In this document: piece after piece, positions 23,153-36,100 of the stretch | Layout: each line of letters starts with the position of its first letter | Numbering within the stretch: the first letter of the stretch is position 1 | Assembly (NCBI GenBank): GCA_027382625.1 | Contig: JAJKFJ010021291.1 | Location: 1 to 64,000 of the forward strand | Length of the DNA stretch: 64,000 bases | Reading direction: 5' to 3' | From: Tetmemena sp. SeJ-2015 | Taxonomy: Eukaryota > Ciliophora > Spirotrichea > Sporadotrichida > Oxytrichidae | Made by a program: the position numbers and the translations under genes | Notes under the pieces: generated by a model | What the model was told of the DNA's origin: nothing | The model's input: the letters and a program-made list of their open reading frames with translations, nothing else | Databases searched by the model: none

Positions 23153-25455
23153 ATGGAGAAAGAACAGCAGGCTGCCAGAATAAGGGAGCTTGAGTAGGAG
23201 CTGCACCGATACAAGGAAACTCTCTCCAAGATGGAGAAACAGTGGAAGCAGGCAGTCGAAGCAGTCAACGAAAATAAGCTTCAAAAGACTATTGAAGACC
23301 TGAACAACCAACTGAATGAGTCTAATAAACTAGTCATTTCTCTCAAGAAGGAAAACCAGACACTCAGACTCAAAGCACACTTGGTGGATGATGAACAGCT
23401 GATACCTCTTAAAGATCCAGCCAATAAAGGACTTAATGTCCTATCAGACACCAATAACACATCTGTACTCACACTCGAGAGAGTCAAAGAACTGGAGAGG
23501 ACTCTTAAAGCAAAGGAGAGTGACTACCAAGAGAAACTGGTAGACTTCAAAGCTCAGCTAAACCAGGGTGAGCTAGAGAAGAGAAGCAAGGATAAGAACA
23601 TTGAAACGCTCAACTCAAAGCTTCAAGAGTTAATGGACGAAAACAATCAACTGAGAAGACTAGCTCAAGCAGATGAAGCCACTAAGCTGAGGATTGAACT
23701 CAAAGCAGCTAAGGAGAGACTGATGCTTGTGGAGAAGGAATTGCAAAAGCAAAGTGAGTATACAAAGTAAGAGGTGGAGAGCTTAAATGATAGATGCAGA
23801 AGACTTCAGGAGGAGCTAGATGGCTCTCTCAACGCAGACAGGACTCTCAAAGAAAGAGCGGGTTAATTGTAAGTCATCAACAACCAACTGCAAAAGAAAC
23901 TTAACGAGCAAGAGAGCGATCTTATCAAGCTAAGTAAGATAAGAGCTGAGTTGATGGAAGAAAGAGAAGATTTGATGAGACAGAGGTATGAAGGCAGAGC
24001 ACTTGAGGATACACTCAGACTGGAAATTAATCAACTGAAGGAAACCAGTGCTGAACTAGATAGACAGAGACAAGACTTGCTTAAGAAATTAGCAGGAGCA
24101 GATCCCAAGATAATGAAGGAATAGAGGGAACTTATCAACGATCTCAAGAGCAAAGTGATAGTATTAGAAAGGGAGTTGAAAGCTGTTCAAGAGACAACTG
24201 AGAAAGATCTTGAGCGATACAAAAGTGAGTATGAGAACCTTCTTGCTTAGCGATAGGATGAGTAGTTCAACAAGGACATGAAAGAGCATGTGGACAAGGT
24301 CTCCCTCCAGAAACTTAAGCAAGACCTCATCTCTGCAAAGCAAGATTTAGACGCAGCAACAAAGCAAGTTGCTAGTTTAAATTAGGAACTTCAGGCATAG
24401 CAGAACTTCTATGAGGCAGAAGTTTAAAAGTTGTAGAGTCAACTTGATGGGAAGAAGAACATCCTAGGAGCGGATTCAGAGGCGCTTTCAATAGCTAAAC
24501 TATAATAGAAGATAAAAGCACTCGAGCAGAAGCTTAAGGACACCCTAACTGAGAAAGATGAAACTCTTAAGAAACTAACTATGTTGACTGAAGAACTGAA
24601 ATTGCAGGAGGAGCACTTCAAGCGAGAGGTGGAGGAACAGGTGAAGCATGCTTAGGACTTAGCGAAGGGGTCTTTACTAAATGATGGGAAGTTTGTTTAG
24701 TTGATGACCAAACTGAATGATGAGCAGCGAAAGTACTTCAAGGAGAAGTCCTCGTTTGAGAGTGAAAGTAGGGTTACTGCTGAGATGGCAAGACAAAAAG
24801 TCAATGAACTCTAGACCGAACTAGATAGGTAGTCGAAGTAAACTAAAATGATACTAAAATGAAAGACTAGTATTAAAGTAAGTTGGTTATTTAACTTTAC
24901 TTTGAGAAGTAATCTGAGAAGCAAGAGTTGGAGATAAGGATGCTGAAGGAGTTCTAGCAGGGAATAGAGAAGGACATGATGGGGAAGGACCAGGAGGTAG
25001 AACTTCTTATGGAAGAAGTCAGGAAGCTCAAAAGAGAAAAGAAAGATGCAGTTGGAGTTGTGAGGTAGAGGGATATTGAGATAGGCAAGCTATAAAAGAG
25101 AGTAGCAGACATGCAGAAGTAAATTGCAGACTACTAATACACACAGAACAAGCTCATGAATGGTCCTGCTGGAACATAGTTTATAATGAGTATATTGATA
25201 AAAGAACTAGAGAGTTCCCAAGAGCTCCATCTGCCAAGGCTGACAGAAGAGAAATGGATAGGTCGTTTGTCATGGGCAGCAGAGAGTAGCCAGAGAGACT
25301 CAACAACAGCTCAATAGTTCTACCTGAAATTTAAATTAAATTAGGAACCCAAACAGACCATCTTCTCAAATTAGAGGAGCAACTGCTGGCACTGGACCTA
25401 GGAACAACATCCTAATAATATCATATAAAATTATTTTAAAACTAATTTATCCTAA
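23153..25455 (+). CDS. Long coiled-coil protein
   Basis: About 740 residues, almost entirely charged heptad repeats, from MEKEQQAARIRELEQELHRY through LEREL-, LKQDLISAKQDLDAATKQVA and MEEVRKLKREKKDAVGVVRQ. It ends in a Ser/Arg/Pro-rich tail (EFPRAPSAKADRREMDRSFV). This pattern fits centrosomal, basal-body or intraflagellar proteins; no family could be assigned. Many Gln are TAA/TAG. Three IESs near the 3' end are resolved. After the last one the frame runs to TGA at about 25471, overlapping the next gene's ATG by a few bases, so the exact end is uncertain. Confidence 0.75.
24842..24912. other. IES in coiled-coil gene, pointer GAAGTAA
   Basis: GAAGTAA at 24835-24841 and 24906-24912 bounds 71 bp containing TGA. 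Removal joins LDRQSKQ to SEKQELEIRML. Confidence 0.9.
25176..25207. other. IES in coiled-coil gene, pointer GAAC
   Basis: GAAC at 25172-25175 and 25204-25207 bounds 32 bp. Removal joins LMNGPAGT to REFPRAPSAKADRRE. Confidence 0.82.
25310..25356. other. Probable IES in coiled-coil gene, pointer AACAG
   Basis: AACAG at 25305-25309 and 25352-25356 bounds 47 bp. Removal joins QPERLNN to RPSSQIRGATAGTGPRNN, a plausible tail. Confidence 0.65.
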
Positions 25456-25457
25456 AA

Positions 25458-27660
25458 ATGCTTAGCGTTGAGACATTCTTTACCAAATGGGCATAGAGTG
25501 GAACCAACGACGCACTTAAGTCAGAGTTGCTTGACTAAGTATTAGGTGATAACTCTTTGAAGTTAGACTGTGTGAAGAGAAAGCAAGAGTTCCTACTAGT
25601 GCTGCACCAAGCGTTTGAAAGTAGCAGTGTGCAAGTTTATGAAAAGGCTACAATCGTAACCAGTGAACTTGTAGATGCAAAGTGGGTTACTCAGAGTGAG
25701 GTAGTTGCTCTCAATTCAAACAGAAAAATCATAAGAAGTCTTGCCCCAAAGAGGCCCACTGAGGATTCAAATTACGCTATGAGCAGACACATTTCAGCTA
25801 TCAATTTACTGTGCAAGTTGGACAAATGGGATATTGAGTGGACGCTAGGAATGTCTGAGGAAATTTCAAAGGTGGCAGGCATGGATACAATCGTTAGTTA
25901 TCTCGAATAAAGCTAGCATGATAACTACAAAGCACAAGCAGCACAAATTATAGGCATGATAGCTGAAGAAGCCTCCATCAATAACCTTCTCCAAGAGAAA
26001 GATGCAATTACCATCCTTGTTGATGCCATGCTCCACAAGTAAATAGTAGTCAAGAGAAATGCAGCAGAAGCATTGGCCTTTCTAATAAAGGATGAGTAAG
26101 TTAGGAACAGCATCACAAACGACAGAGTGCTGCATGTATGCCTTAACGAGCACTAAAGATCTACTGATCAAGTCTACACAGAGAACCTACTTCTTATCAT
26201 CATGAAATCTTCTTCATCTTCAAATCTATTGATTTTATGAACTTGTCGCTCTCAAAGCATTTTAAGCCTGCCATTTACGAATCAGGTCTGCTTGACTCAC
26301 TTATCTATAATATGGTGAACGGTCACACTCCAGAAGAACAAATATACTCTATCCTGTAATAAAATTGAAATTGATAGATTAATTTATCCGTATAGCTTTG
26401 AACCTCTGCTACAACTCTGAGATAAAGTACCGCAACTATGAGAAGCTAGCTCCTTATCTTGTGCAAATTCTATAGTAAAAGGAGAAAAAAGAAGTGAGTG
26501 TACAGTGCTTGGTTCTCTTGAAGAAGCTGACAGAAAATGAAAGGACTAAAGTAGACAATGATATCAAAGTTCTCCCAAGCATTATAGAGGCTATGAGAAG
26601 TGATGATAAACGAATTGTAGACCTCGCCCTCAAGATTATTTACACATTATTTTAAGCATTGTTATTATGATGATCCTTTGTGAGAATAATCCAAAGACAT
26701 TACTCTCTGAGTTTGAAGTGAAAGGGCAGGGAATAGCCTAGTGCATCGAGTTCTATGTAAGTTCAGGAAATGATCCAACTCTAAGTCTCTATGCCTCACA
26801 AATATTGTGTCTTTACTGTTTGGAGGGATTCGTTTCAGAGATCAACCAAAAGGGCAGGATAGAGTTCCTGAATACTTTGCTCAGAAATTTCACAGCCGAG
26901 GATGAAAAGATCAGGATTCAAGCGATTAAGATGATGTCTCTTATCCTCCAAGATCAATTTCATTTTAAATGAAGGTTATAAATATGTGCACGACATAGTG
27001 TACTAGCTATCTGACTTCCAGTTCTTAGTAGGGGACCTTGCTGAAATGGCAAACTATGAATCACTATACCCTGAAGAGTAAGACTTGCTCATGTATGTGC
27101 TCCGCATCTTTGGAGAGTTCTCAAAGACTCCCAAGATGAGTGAGATCAATATATCGAATGGAATTCTGCCGATATGCTTGAAGATAGCTCTTGATGAATA
27201 AAAGTTTAAGAAAGAAGTGCGTATATGGGCTCTTGTGATAATAAACAGAGGCTGCTTCCACACAGTCAATAGCATTGGACTGCAAATACTTCAAGCTTGC
27301 TTGACTACTAATCCCCCTACTTTCCTGACTTTCCTACTTACAATAACTGACCCAGAAGACATAGACCTCACATCTCACTGCAAGAATATTTGGACTATCG
27401 TAGAGCTCTTTAGTGCCAATAAAAACCTTACACTCACTCAATAGTTCCAGCAGAATTAAGATCGCCGGATATTATTTCTCTATATTTTGAATAATTATGT
27501 GTTGGTTGAGAAATTGATAGTGGGAACAAAGAGAACGATAAATTCGAAGAGTGAAATAAGTTAACATATGAGAGCAGTTATCTCTAATATAAGATAAGCT
27601 AGCATAGAGATAGATCGTATGGTTAAGGAAGCAACTAAGAAGCTAGCTGCTCAAATATGA
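25458..27660 (+). CDS. Armadillo/HEAT-like helical repeat protein
   Basis: About 640 residues of helical repeats: AAQIIGMIAEEASINNLLQE, ILVDAMLHKQIVVKRNAAEA, IEAMRSDDKRIVDLALKII, KIRIQAIKMMSLILQ, VRIWALVIINRGCFHTVNSI. The hydrophobic spacing and the 'AA.AL..L' turns are armadillo/HEAT-like, so it is probably a protein-binding scaffold; the partner is unknown. Start MLSVETFFTKWAQSGTNDAL at the first ATG. At least four IESs, including a 2-bp-pointer one near 26975 (GA, joining LILQ to EGYKYVHDIV). It ends KKLAAQI-TGA, convergent with the next gene 94 bp away. Confidence 0.8.
26211..26227. other. Very short IES in armadillo-type gene, pointer AAATCT
   Basis: AAATCT at 26205-26210 and 26222-26227 bounds 17 bp. 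Removal joins LLIIMKS to IDFMNLSLSKHFK and avoids a TGA. Confidence 0.82.
26353..26393. other. IES in armadillo-type gene, pointer TAT
   Basis: TAT at 26350-26352 and 26391-26393 bounds 41 bp with TGA. Removal joins PEEQIYSI to ALNLCYNSEIKYRN. Confidence 0.8.
26640..26668. other. IES in armadillo-type gene, pointer ATTAT
   Basis: ATTAT at 26635-26639 and 26664-26668 bounds 29 bp. Removal joins VDLALKI to MMILCENNPKTLLSEFE. Confidence 0.82.
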
Positions 27661-27753
27661 TTAAGTAAATTTATTAGCCTTGTTATAATTAAATTATTGC
27701 ATATTAAATTCTTCTCTCTTCATCGAGTTGTGAAATTGGCATATTACTAGTCT

Positions 27754-30700
27754 TCAGTGGAACGTTATCTGTATAACAATAAAAAACAACTATTGATTTA
27801 CAAATTTAAGAGGGTCAGATTTGTCACATATTTTAGCTGGGTGAATAGATTGATTATTGATGGGTGTATTTCTGATATTGAAAGAACTAGATTTGTAACG
27901 CTCTAAGTTAATGTTGCTTCCGCTGAGTCTGCCACTAAAACTGGGTTTCTTCCCACTGTTAGAACCACTCGCAGCCTTTCCACTGGCTCCTCCTGAGTAG
28001 TTATCATCGCTCATGTTCATTCTAGCGTTATTAAAAGAAGAGTTTTGCTGCTGTTACTACTGTGATGGACTCTAGCATTCAACCTATTCATCAAATATAA
28101 ATTATTGCCTCAATTTTATGTCACTAAATTGAACTAATAGTGTCCATATCCGCTGAAGATACTTTCAATTGGCTCCTATTACAAAAGCCTATCTATGAGT
28201 TCTTAGTAAAGGCAACTATTTCCTAGTCTAAATCTGAAGAAATCTGTGTTTATCAATAGCTTGCTCTTCTAAGACCATATAATTTAATAATATATATTTG
28301 CTTACGTAACCACTAAATGATATTGTTCTTCACATATTCGTCACTTAGGAGTTTTACTTCCTAATAGAATGGGCACTCGCAAGTGAAAAACTGTGTCTTC
28401 AAATTAGAAAATAAGATGATACTCTTATTAATTAAAATGACTTCGAAAGTTGGCAAGGGAGTATCTGAGTGAAGAACTCTTCCAGATCCACAGAATTTAC
28501 CTAGCCTTTATTACCCTTGTCATAGATTTAATAAGCAAAGTTGTTTTTATATTCCCTGCTTAAATTATAAATTATACTAAATTCGCAATTTATAATTTAG
28601 CATATCGAGTCCTCCTTTAAGAAGTGGATACATCTTCTGCAGAAACTACTCTAGATATATTCTCTGCTAGGGCAAATAGCCAGTGAAAGCTGCAAATACT
28701 CTCTTTGCAAGGTGTCTGTTTTCGTAGAAAAATATTGAGGAGAAGTTACTGATAAAAGAATCTTCATTTATAAACGACAATTCTGGATTCCTTTCATTAG
28801 AGTTGGCTGAGGAGCAGAGCTTATAGAAAGACAACTCAAGTTTAAAAAAAACTTGATACAAATTATTTGAAGCTTCTCTATTTCTTGGCTGGTGAATTTA
28901 CTCTTAATTTGCTTTAGAGACACCTACATGAGCTTTTAGACAGTAGTTTCTTTGAAGAAATTTTTTTCCAATAATGATAAAAGAGTAAAGTTGTAAACTT
29001 AAATTGTTCTGGCGAATATTCTTTTCTTCTCAGTTTCGATGTACTACCTCAAACTTATTCCAGTCAAGTATTTAATCACATCATCCGCAATTTGGGATAT
29101 CCCGTAAGGAAAGCCAACCTAGGATGTGAATACAGACTTAGTGATTGACTCACACTTTGAGTTAGGGAACTATCCATGAATAATTTGTTTCTCTATAATT
29201 TAAATGAAGAGTATTATCACCTCTATTTTGCCCTGTGGGGATATAAAACTGCTTTCTTTGTTATGAGCCTGATGAAAGCGATGGCTTTTGATACTCTACT
29301 GGGGCATAGATATTAGATTTGTGACAGAGGGATTGTCTTGTTGCGGAGCAATATTGGTGGGAGTAGTTTAACTCGATCCCTTCTTGGGCGTTGTTTGATT
29401 GGAGTTTTGTACACTTTAATAAATTCATCTTAATAACATATAGAGTAAAATTAAATTTCACTAGCAATGATATTAGTCAGCCTTTCTAACTTTGGATTCT
29501 TCTTTGCAGGGATGAAAGCGTTTATAACTTAACTGCTAGTGAAAATCTTAGGAAGAGCCTATCTGCTTCCACTGTTGGCTCCTCTTCCAAGTTAGTTGCT
29601 CCCACTGTTCAGACCAGTGCTAGAATGATTTAAATTTCCAGCAGCTGCAACAAAAAAATATCATTACTTTTTAAAGCTTGTTTGATCTTCCAGTTAATAG
29701 CCTTACTGATTTGGGTGAGATCATCCGAGAAAGCTTGCATGAAAATAGAATGCTGGTAGTTATCTGAAGGGGTTGAATTCCCATTTATGAGTGCCTAAAG
29801 ACTAGAAGCATTAGGCTAACCTGACTATATTCCACTAAATAAACTCATAATCTAGACAACGTCATGCTCGCAGATTTTACCCTTCGATCCTATGTCAAAC
29901 ACTGAAAATGTCAAATCAGACAGTCTAATATAAGTTTCTATTAAGATTATAAGATCTAAGTTTTTATTCTACTCTAGGTATGATTTCCAACGATGAGATT
30001 TTGAGATGGACCTTAGCCATTCACTAAATCATCGATCATCCTGAGAAAGTGGTAAATATCTGTGCCATGAAAATTTTAGGAGTTACTGGTTTACTCTATG
30101 ACTTGAATGATCTTGTCCGATATTTGCTTTTTGTAACGCTTGCTTAGGTATTGCTTAAGCAGCTGCTTATTTATTCTAGGTTTTTGAGAACTGACAAATG
30201 CTAATTATGATCACTACCTCCTGACCTACTTAGCATATCTTTCTAAAGTTTCCTCTAAAATATAAAAGTAGAGAATATTATAACTCTATAAGCTCACTTT
30301 GCTAATTTTATTTCAAGATCAGCATTAAATTATTTCACTTCAAGTTTAATTTTCATCAGTTGTCCAAATTTTGGTAACTTTATACTTTAAAGTTGAATTA
30401 GAAGTTGCTGCTATTACTCGTCAGTCAATTAGCCACCAACTCCATTCTCCAATTCGTTTATGCCTGTGACTGCAATCAGATTGTTAATTTGATCTGGATT
30501 ATTCTAGCCTGCAAATGGAAGACCAAGACCTCCTCGGAAACTATTAATTTCGTTAAAGACAGAGCTATTTCCAGTGGCAAGGTTCTTCTAATATCTCAAG
30601 TTAGACGGCTTAGGGGAGGTTATTTACTTTATACTGCTCTAAAATTTCTAGATCTTAAGAGTATTGCTCATTGTAGCTTACTGAACGAAATGATTTAAGC

Positions 30701-31171
30701 TAGTCTAATTTGGCTAATAGACTCCTATTCCAAAGGAAGCCCCACCAACTTTTTTCAAGCCAGAAGTCATAGGTGTGTTCAAGTTAGTTGGAAAATAGGG
30801 TGCTTGCCTTGCATTACTAAACTATTCCGAAAAGTTAGCTTATGGAGAGAGCATCAGTTTATCTTGCTCATTGAAAGTTTTGGGTGAGATTTTAGACATC
30901 ATACTCAAGGGTGAATTTTTAACAGTTGATTTCTTACTCTGGAAATTATACTCGAAGTCTTAAGATTTTTGAAGAGAATTATCAATAGCAGCAATATTGT
31001 TGTTGCTAGGTTCATTTAAGATTCCACTTCCGAAATTCTTATTACTGAATATTAATGAGTTTCTAAATTCTGAGTAGCCTTTCTCTCTAGTCTGTTAGGA
31101 TTGGTATTTTGTCCACTTGTATTATCAAATTTGGTATTTGTCTGTTCAAAATCATCTATCTTAATTGGCAT
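27754..31171 (-). CDS. Low-complexity protein with a central EF-hand-like region, many IESs
   Basis: Minus-strand coding pieces in order: MPIKIDDFEQTNTKFDNTSG (start, ATG at 31169-31171), a Ser/Asn-rich region (FGSGILNEPSNNN; MSSMMSK-type), a helical part with KQLLKQYLSKRYKKQISDKI and TDIYHFLRMIDDLVNGQG, an EF-hand-like stretch (LTFSVFDIGSKGKICEHDVV), FPYGISQIADDVIKYLTGIS, and a Gly/Ser tail (GGASGKAASGSNSGKK). Not all pieces join in one frame as written, so several IESs remain unresolved, and the N-terminal piece may belong to the upstream gene. Possibly a Ca2+-responsive scaffold; this is inference. Confidence 0.55.
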
Positions 31172-31199
31172 CTTTATGAAAAAAAATTAAAAAGATAGT

Positions 31200-32942
31200 A
31201 GATTTAAATTTAGATGAAAGTGGCCTTTCTGTTAAATTTTTGAGGTGTCTTTTTAAGCTATGATTCTTGCTTCAAGCCTGGAGTTAGCGGAGAGCTTTCA
31301 TTATTGCTAGCTACAAAAGAGGACACCTGCCGCTTATGATTTTACTTAGAGTCCAAATATTGCTTTTGAAACTCCAATCTCTACCTATTTTTAAAAGCGT
31401 CTCTTGGGCTCAAGCCAGATTAAGAGTTTATTACAGATGTCAATTTAAAATCTAAAAATAAAAGTAAGCTGGTCAAAGTTTGAATTTATGATAGATGAAA
31501 AATAATTTAAATTTATTTGCCTACTACTTCTAATAGAAAATTTATAATTTTAAATTGTAGAATGAAGTCTGTGAGAAATTTATATCGATCAAAAATTTAT
31601 AAAGTTTTTTTAATATTTGGATCAAAGTTTTAAAGACTTTGGAGATTTCTCCTTTTGAAATGCTGATAGAAATATAGCTCAATTATAATTTGATATTCAA
31701 TAAATTTGAGCTATAAATTGTTAGCAGGAGCAAGTTGATGCGGATTAGGCTTTATTCCAAGTATATTAGTCTTAAAATTGATCTGATTTTAATTAAAGAA
31801 GAATTTAGAATGTGGCTCTAAGATCTTGATGGCAAGGTTTTTATTACTAGTTTTCTTAGATTTAACTTTGATATCAGTTGCCACTTGTATATCTTAGTGC
31901 GGGTTCTAATCAAGTTGCTCTGGATTGATCTTAATAGTGATTTTATTTATTTTGACTTCTTTCTTTTTAGATTCTTTGGAGAAGGTATTATTTTAAGCAT
32001 CAAGAGAAGACCTTATTTCACTCTTGTAGGATTTTTTCTTATCGTTTCCAAAAATATTCTGAATATAAACAGAATAAGTATTAAGTTAATATACATGCAA
32101 AGTATAAATTGGGGTATAACTTCCTTGCCATCTAAACTTGTCTTCATTAAGTTGCTATTATTTTTCTTATTATCTAACTCACTTTCGTCTTCTCCTTCTA
32201 TGAAGGGGTCTATCTTATTACTCTCTCGAACTAGACCTCCCAGATAGAGCTTAGGATTTTAGTTTTAAGAGTGCCTTTGCTCATGTTAATGGCTAAATGG
32301 TTCCTCGTTCTTATTATTTAATAGAGAAAGCCTGAGATGATCTTCCTGATGCTTCTATTTGAATTTAAAATCAATACCATAGATAATTTATATCGATTTG
32401 AAGTGCGGTTAAGTAGGCATTATGTATTTTTTGAAATAATCTCTGCCAAAGTTGGCATTTGACTTGGTTTAATTCTTCCTTGCAGAACCAGTTTGAGAGA
32501 AACTTCTTAAATTGCGATTGATGAGAGCTTCTCTCCTCTTCTGGAAAGCAGTGTCAAATCCTTATTCAAAGTCCCTTTCATTCTCTCTATACCTATCCTC
32601 CTCTATCCTATGCAGATGACTGGATGTTTGACTAAAGCCTTGTTTTTCTAGTTGAATATCTTGAACTGATTTAGAAAGAGAGGAATTCCGTAAAGGCCTG
32701 TTGCTTTATCGCTCTTGCATTAGCAATAATGTTGGCTTGATTCCTCTTTTCTCAGCGGCTTTGACAAACGCTTCTTGGAAATTAACATCAGAAGACTCTG
32801 TGACTTTCTACAGGAAGTTAATTACACTTTGAGACTTCTCTTTTAAAGTCGGACCTTCTTTTCCTAATCCTAATGGAGACAAGTGAGTCCCATACTCAGA
32901 GTTAATAAGCTTTATAATCGTCTACTTGAATTACACGTTCAT
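31200..32942 (-). CDS. Charged Q/N/K-rich protein, unknown function
   Basis: Starts MNVQFKQTIIKLINSEYGTH (ATG at 32940-32942) and reads about 400 residues of Lys/Asn/Gln/Ser-rich protein: SVINFLQKVTESSDVNFQEA, HRIEEDRYRENERDFEQGFD, KIDPFIEGEDESELDNKKNN, then after an unresolved insert (about 32030-32130) YKSEIRSSLDAQNNTFSKES and QVATDIKVKSKKTSNKNLAI, and a final piece GLSPRDAFKNRQRLEFQKQY. No family recognised. The C-terminal end near 31200 is uncertain. An 8-bp repeat links it to the next gene, so the two could be one gene. Confidence 0.5.
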
Positions 32943-33128
32943 TTTATTCTTAAAATCAATCACTTGAAACAATTTTTCCTTAAATTTTACTTAAGATTTG
33001 ATTCAGATATTTCCTATTTATTACATTATAAAGAGCATTTAATTCTTATACAAGAATTGAGATATGAATGGAATAAACATGAAAATCCGATTCCTTAATA
33101 AAAATAATTAAAATAGTTGGGTATTCCA

Positions 33129-36100
33129 ATGAATGGATAATTATAGTTGAGAGGATTGAAATTCTTGAGAAGAATTGCTCACAAAGAGAAATTTAGAAAA
33201 TTGAAATGCTCTCTACTCATAATGATACTCATTTGTGACTATGTGATAAGCCAATGCCCAGATGGGTATTTGGACTGGGGTGAACAGTGTGACGATAACA
33301 ATTACACTACTGGAGATGGGTAAATTTATTGCAATATTATCTATTTAGCTGCAATCAATATTGCAACGTAGAATCCTATTGGACTTGCTCTAATCTTTAA
33401 AATATGTTGAAAATATTTATTCAAATTAATCCTAATGGAAATAGCAACCCTTCAGTTTGCAAAGAAATCTGCGGAGGTAATAATTTTCTAAAAGCAAACC
33501 TTCAATTATTTTCAAGTTATTGATTCTCGAATAGACGGATACAATTTGGGCAGACTTCAGTGCGATGACGGGAATACTAACAGCTTAGATGGTTGCAGCT
33601 CCTCTTGTTGGATAGAAGCAGGTTACTCATGTACTCGTACAACACAAACTGGCAGAGACTATTGCGAAAAGTGTGGAGATGGAAAAAATAATGGAATTCT
33701 AGACTGCGATGATGGCAATAACAACAATGGGGATGGATGCTCAGCTATTTGTAAAGTGGAAGTAGGATATTATTGCTCAGGTGGGAGTGCAACCACAGCA
33801 GATACATGCTAAACTATCTGCGGAGATCAAAAGAGAATCGCTACGGAAGCGTGTGATGATGGGAATAAGGTGAGTGGAGATGGATGCAGTTCTACCTGTA
33901 CAGTTGAAACTGGATATTCTTGCACGGGTGGCTCAGCCACAACTAAGGATACTTGCAATCCTATTTGTGGAGATGGGAAACGTATTGGAAGCCATACTTG
34001 CGATGATGGTAACACTGCTAGTGGAGATGGTTGCTCTTCAAGTTGCTCTGTCGAACCAGGTTATTCTTAATTATAATTTTCTTGTACTGGAGGAAGTGCT
34101 ACCACTGCTGATACTTGCACTGAAATATGTGGAGATGGAAAACATATGGGACCTCTGGCTTGTGATGACTAAAATACTGTTTCAAATGATGGATGCAGCA
34201 GCACCTGCTCTATAGAATCTGGATGGAATTGCTCAGGAGGTAATACTGTGACTAAGGATACTTGCTTGGCTATATGTGGAGATGGAAAACGATTAGGAGC
34301 AAATGCGTGCGATGATAGCAATACTGTTAGCAACGATGGCTGTTCTTCAAGTTGCACTGTTGAATCAGGTTGGACTTGTACAGGCGGCACTTCAACGACT
34401 CGTGACTATTGCAAGGACACCTGTGGAGATGGAAAAAATATGAGTGGCGTGACTTGTGATGATGGAAATCTCAACAATGGAGATGGTTGTAGCTCCACTT
34501 GCGCAATAGAGACTGGATTCACTTGTAGTGGAGGTAATGCAGTTCAAATTGACACTTGCATTGAGATATGTGGGGATGGCAAGGATTTTGCTAAGAGAGG
34601 ATGTGAAGATGGCAACTTAGCCAATAATGATGGCTGTTCTTCGAGCTGCGTTGTTGAGCTAGGCTGGACTTGCACAAGAGGAACTTCAACTACAGCCGGA
34701 TCCTGCACTGAGATATGCGGAGATGGAAAAGACTTTGCTAAATATCCGTGTGATGACGGTAATCTTAACAATGGAGACGGCTGCTCTTCGACATGTACAA
34801 TTGAATAAGGTTATGTCTGCTCAGGTGGAACAACAAGCACCCCTGACACTTGTCATACTGTTTGTGGAAATGGATTCAAGACATTTGACGAAGGTTGTGA
34901 TGATGCAAATCTAGTAAATGGTGATGGATGCTCAAGTACTTGCAGTGTAGAAACTGGTTATACATGCGATTCTTCGAATCCTTCAGTCTGTATTGAAATA
35001 TGTGGAGATGGTAAAAATCTTGGATTTTATGGCTGTGATGATGGAAACTCAATAGATGGAGATGGTTAATTTATAAATAAATAGTTTAATTACAGAAGAA
35101 AAATAATTGTTCAACTATTTTATCCTTTATTTAAAAACATACTGCTTTTGTTTCCGACTAATGTCTTATTAAAATAGAATGAAAGATAATTTCTGAAAAT
35201 CCTTTTTCTGGAAATAAGTCACTCCTAAATTTAAGAAGAATCTATACTATTTTATAGGTAACTTAATGACATATATCAATTTATTTAATTAAGAAAAATT
35301 TATATTTTAAATAGTTGCTCTCGCTTTTGTACAGTTGAAAATGGTTGGAGTTGCTATTTGGGCTCTGTTTCTACACCTGACATATGCTCCAAGGTAACTA
35401 TTTAAAGTGGCTAGCTTGATTACTGTAACGAGGTTGCATCATAATTTTCTTCAACATGTGGATCCTCAAGTGCTGTTGCTTTTAACTTACAAATAATTTT
35501 TATTTCATCTCTCAGATAAAATATTATTGCAACATCAAATTGTTATATATTATTAATTAAATGAATTTTTCATTATTTAGTTATAAAATTGTATGGAAAT
35601 CCAAATTTTAATTAAAATATTCTATAAGCTTCATTAATTAGTTTTATCAATCATTTCGTTTGAAGGAAGACTATTTATAATTGAATTTTTGAAATAGGAT
35701 TTTAAATAAAAAATAAAATTCAATTACAAAATTGCAATATAATGACATCAGAAAGTATATCTTGCCCAGATATAGGCTTTTGCCCAAACTCAGTAGGGGG
35801 AGATGGACTGTGTAACTGGAGCTAAAAGTTATGCGTCACTTGTAGAGTAAAGAATGGAGTGACTCTTATTAGAGTTCAGTCAAACTCTTTTCCTGATCAT
35901 TGCTTTTTCTCTTCAACACAAACACTAGCATAAAATTTAATAGACTTTGAAGTTGCCTTCAACCTAGATGCTTCAAATCTCAATTTATATTTCTAAACTT
36001 AATTTAGTGAGCTAAACCACATAAACTGAAATTGATGCTGCTTAATGCTCTGCAGATTGGTCTGAGGATTCAACTCTGCATCCCACATTAACTTACAGAA

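Noticed and set aside
33540..35060. CRISPR-like array because of regular short repeats
   Set aside because: The repeats are imperfect, contiguous and coding (DUF4215 protein units); there are no constant repeats with unique spacers.
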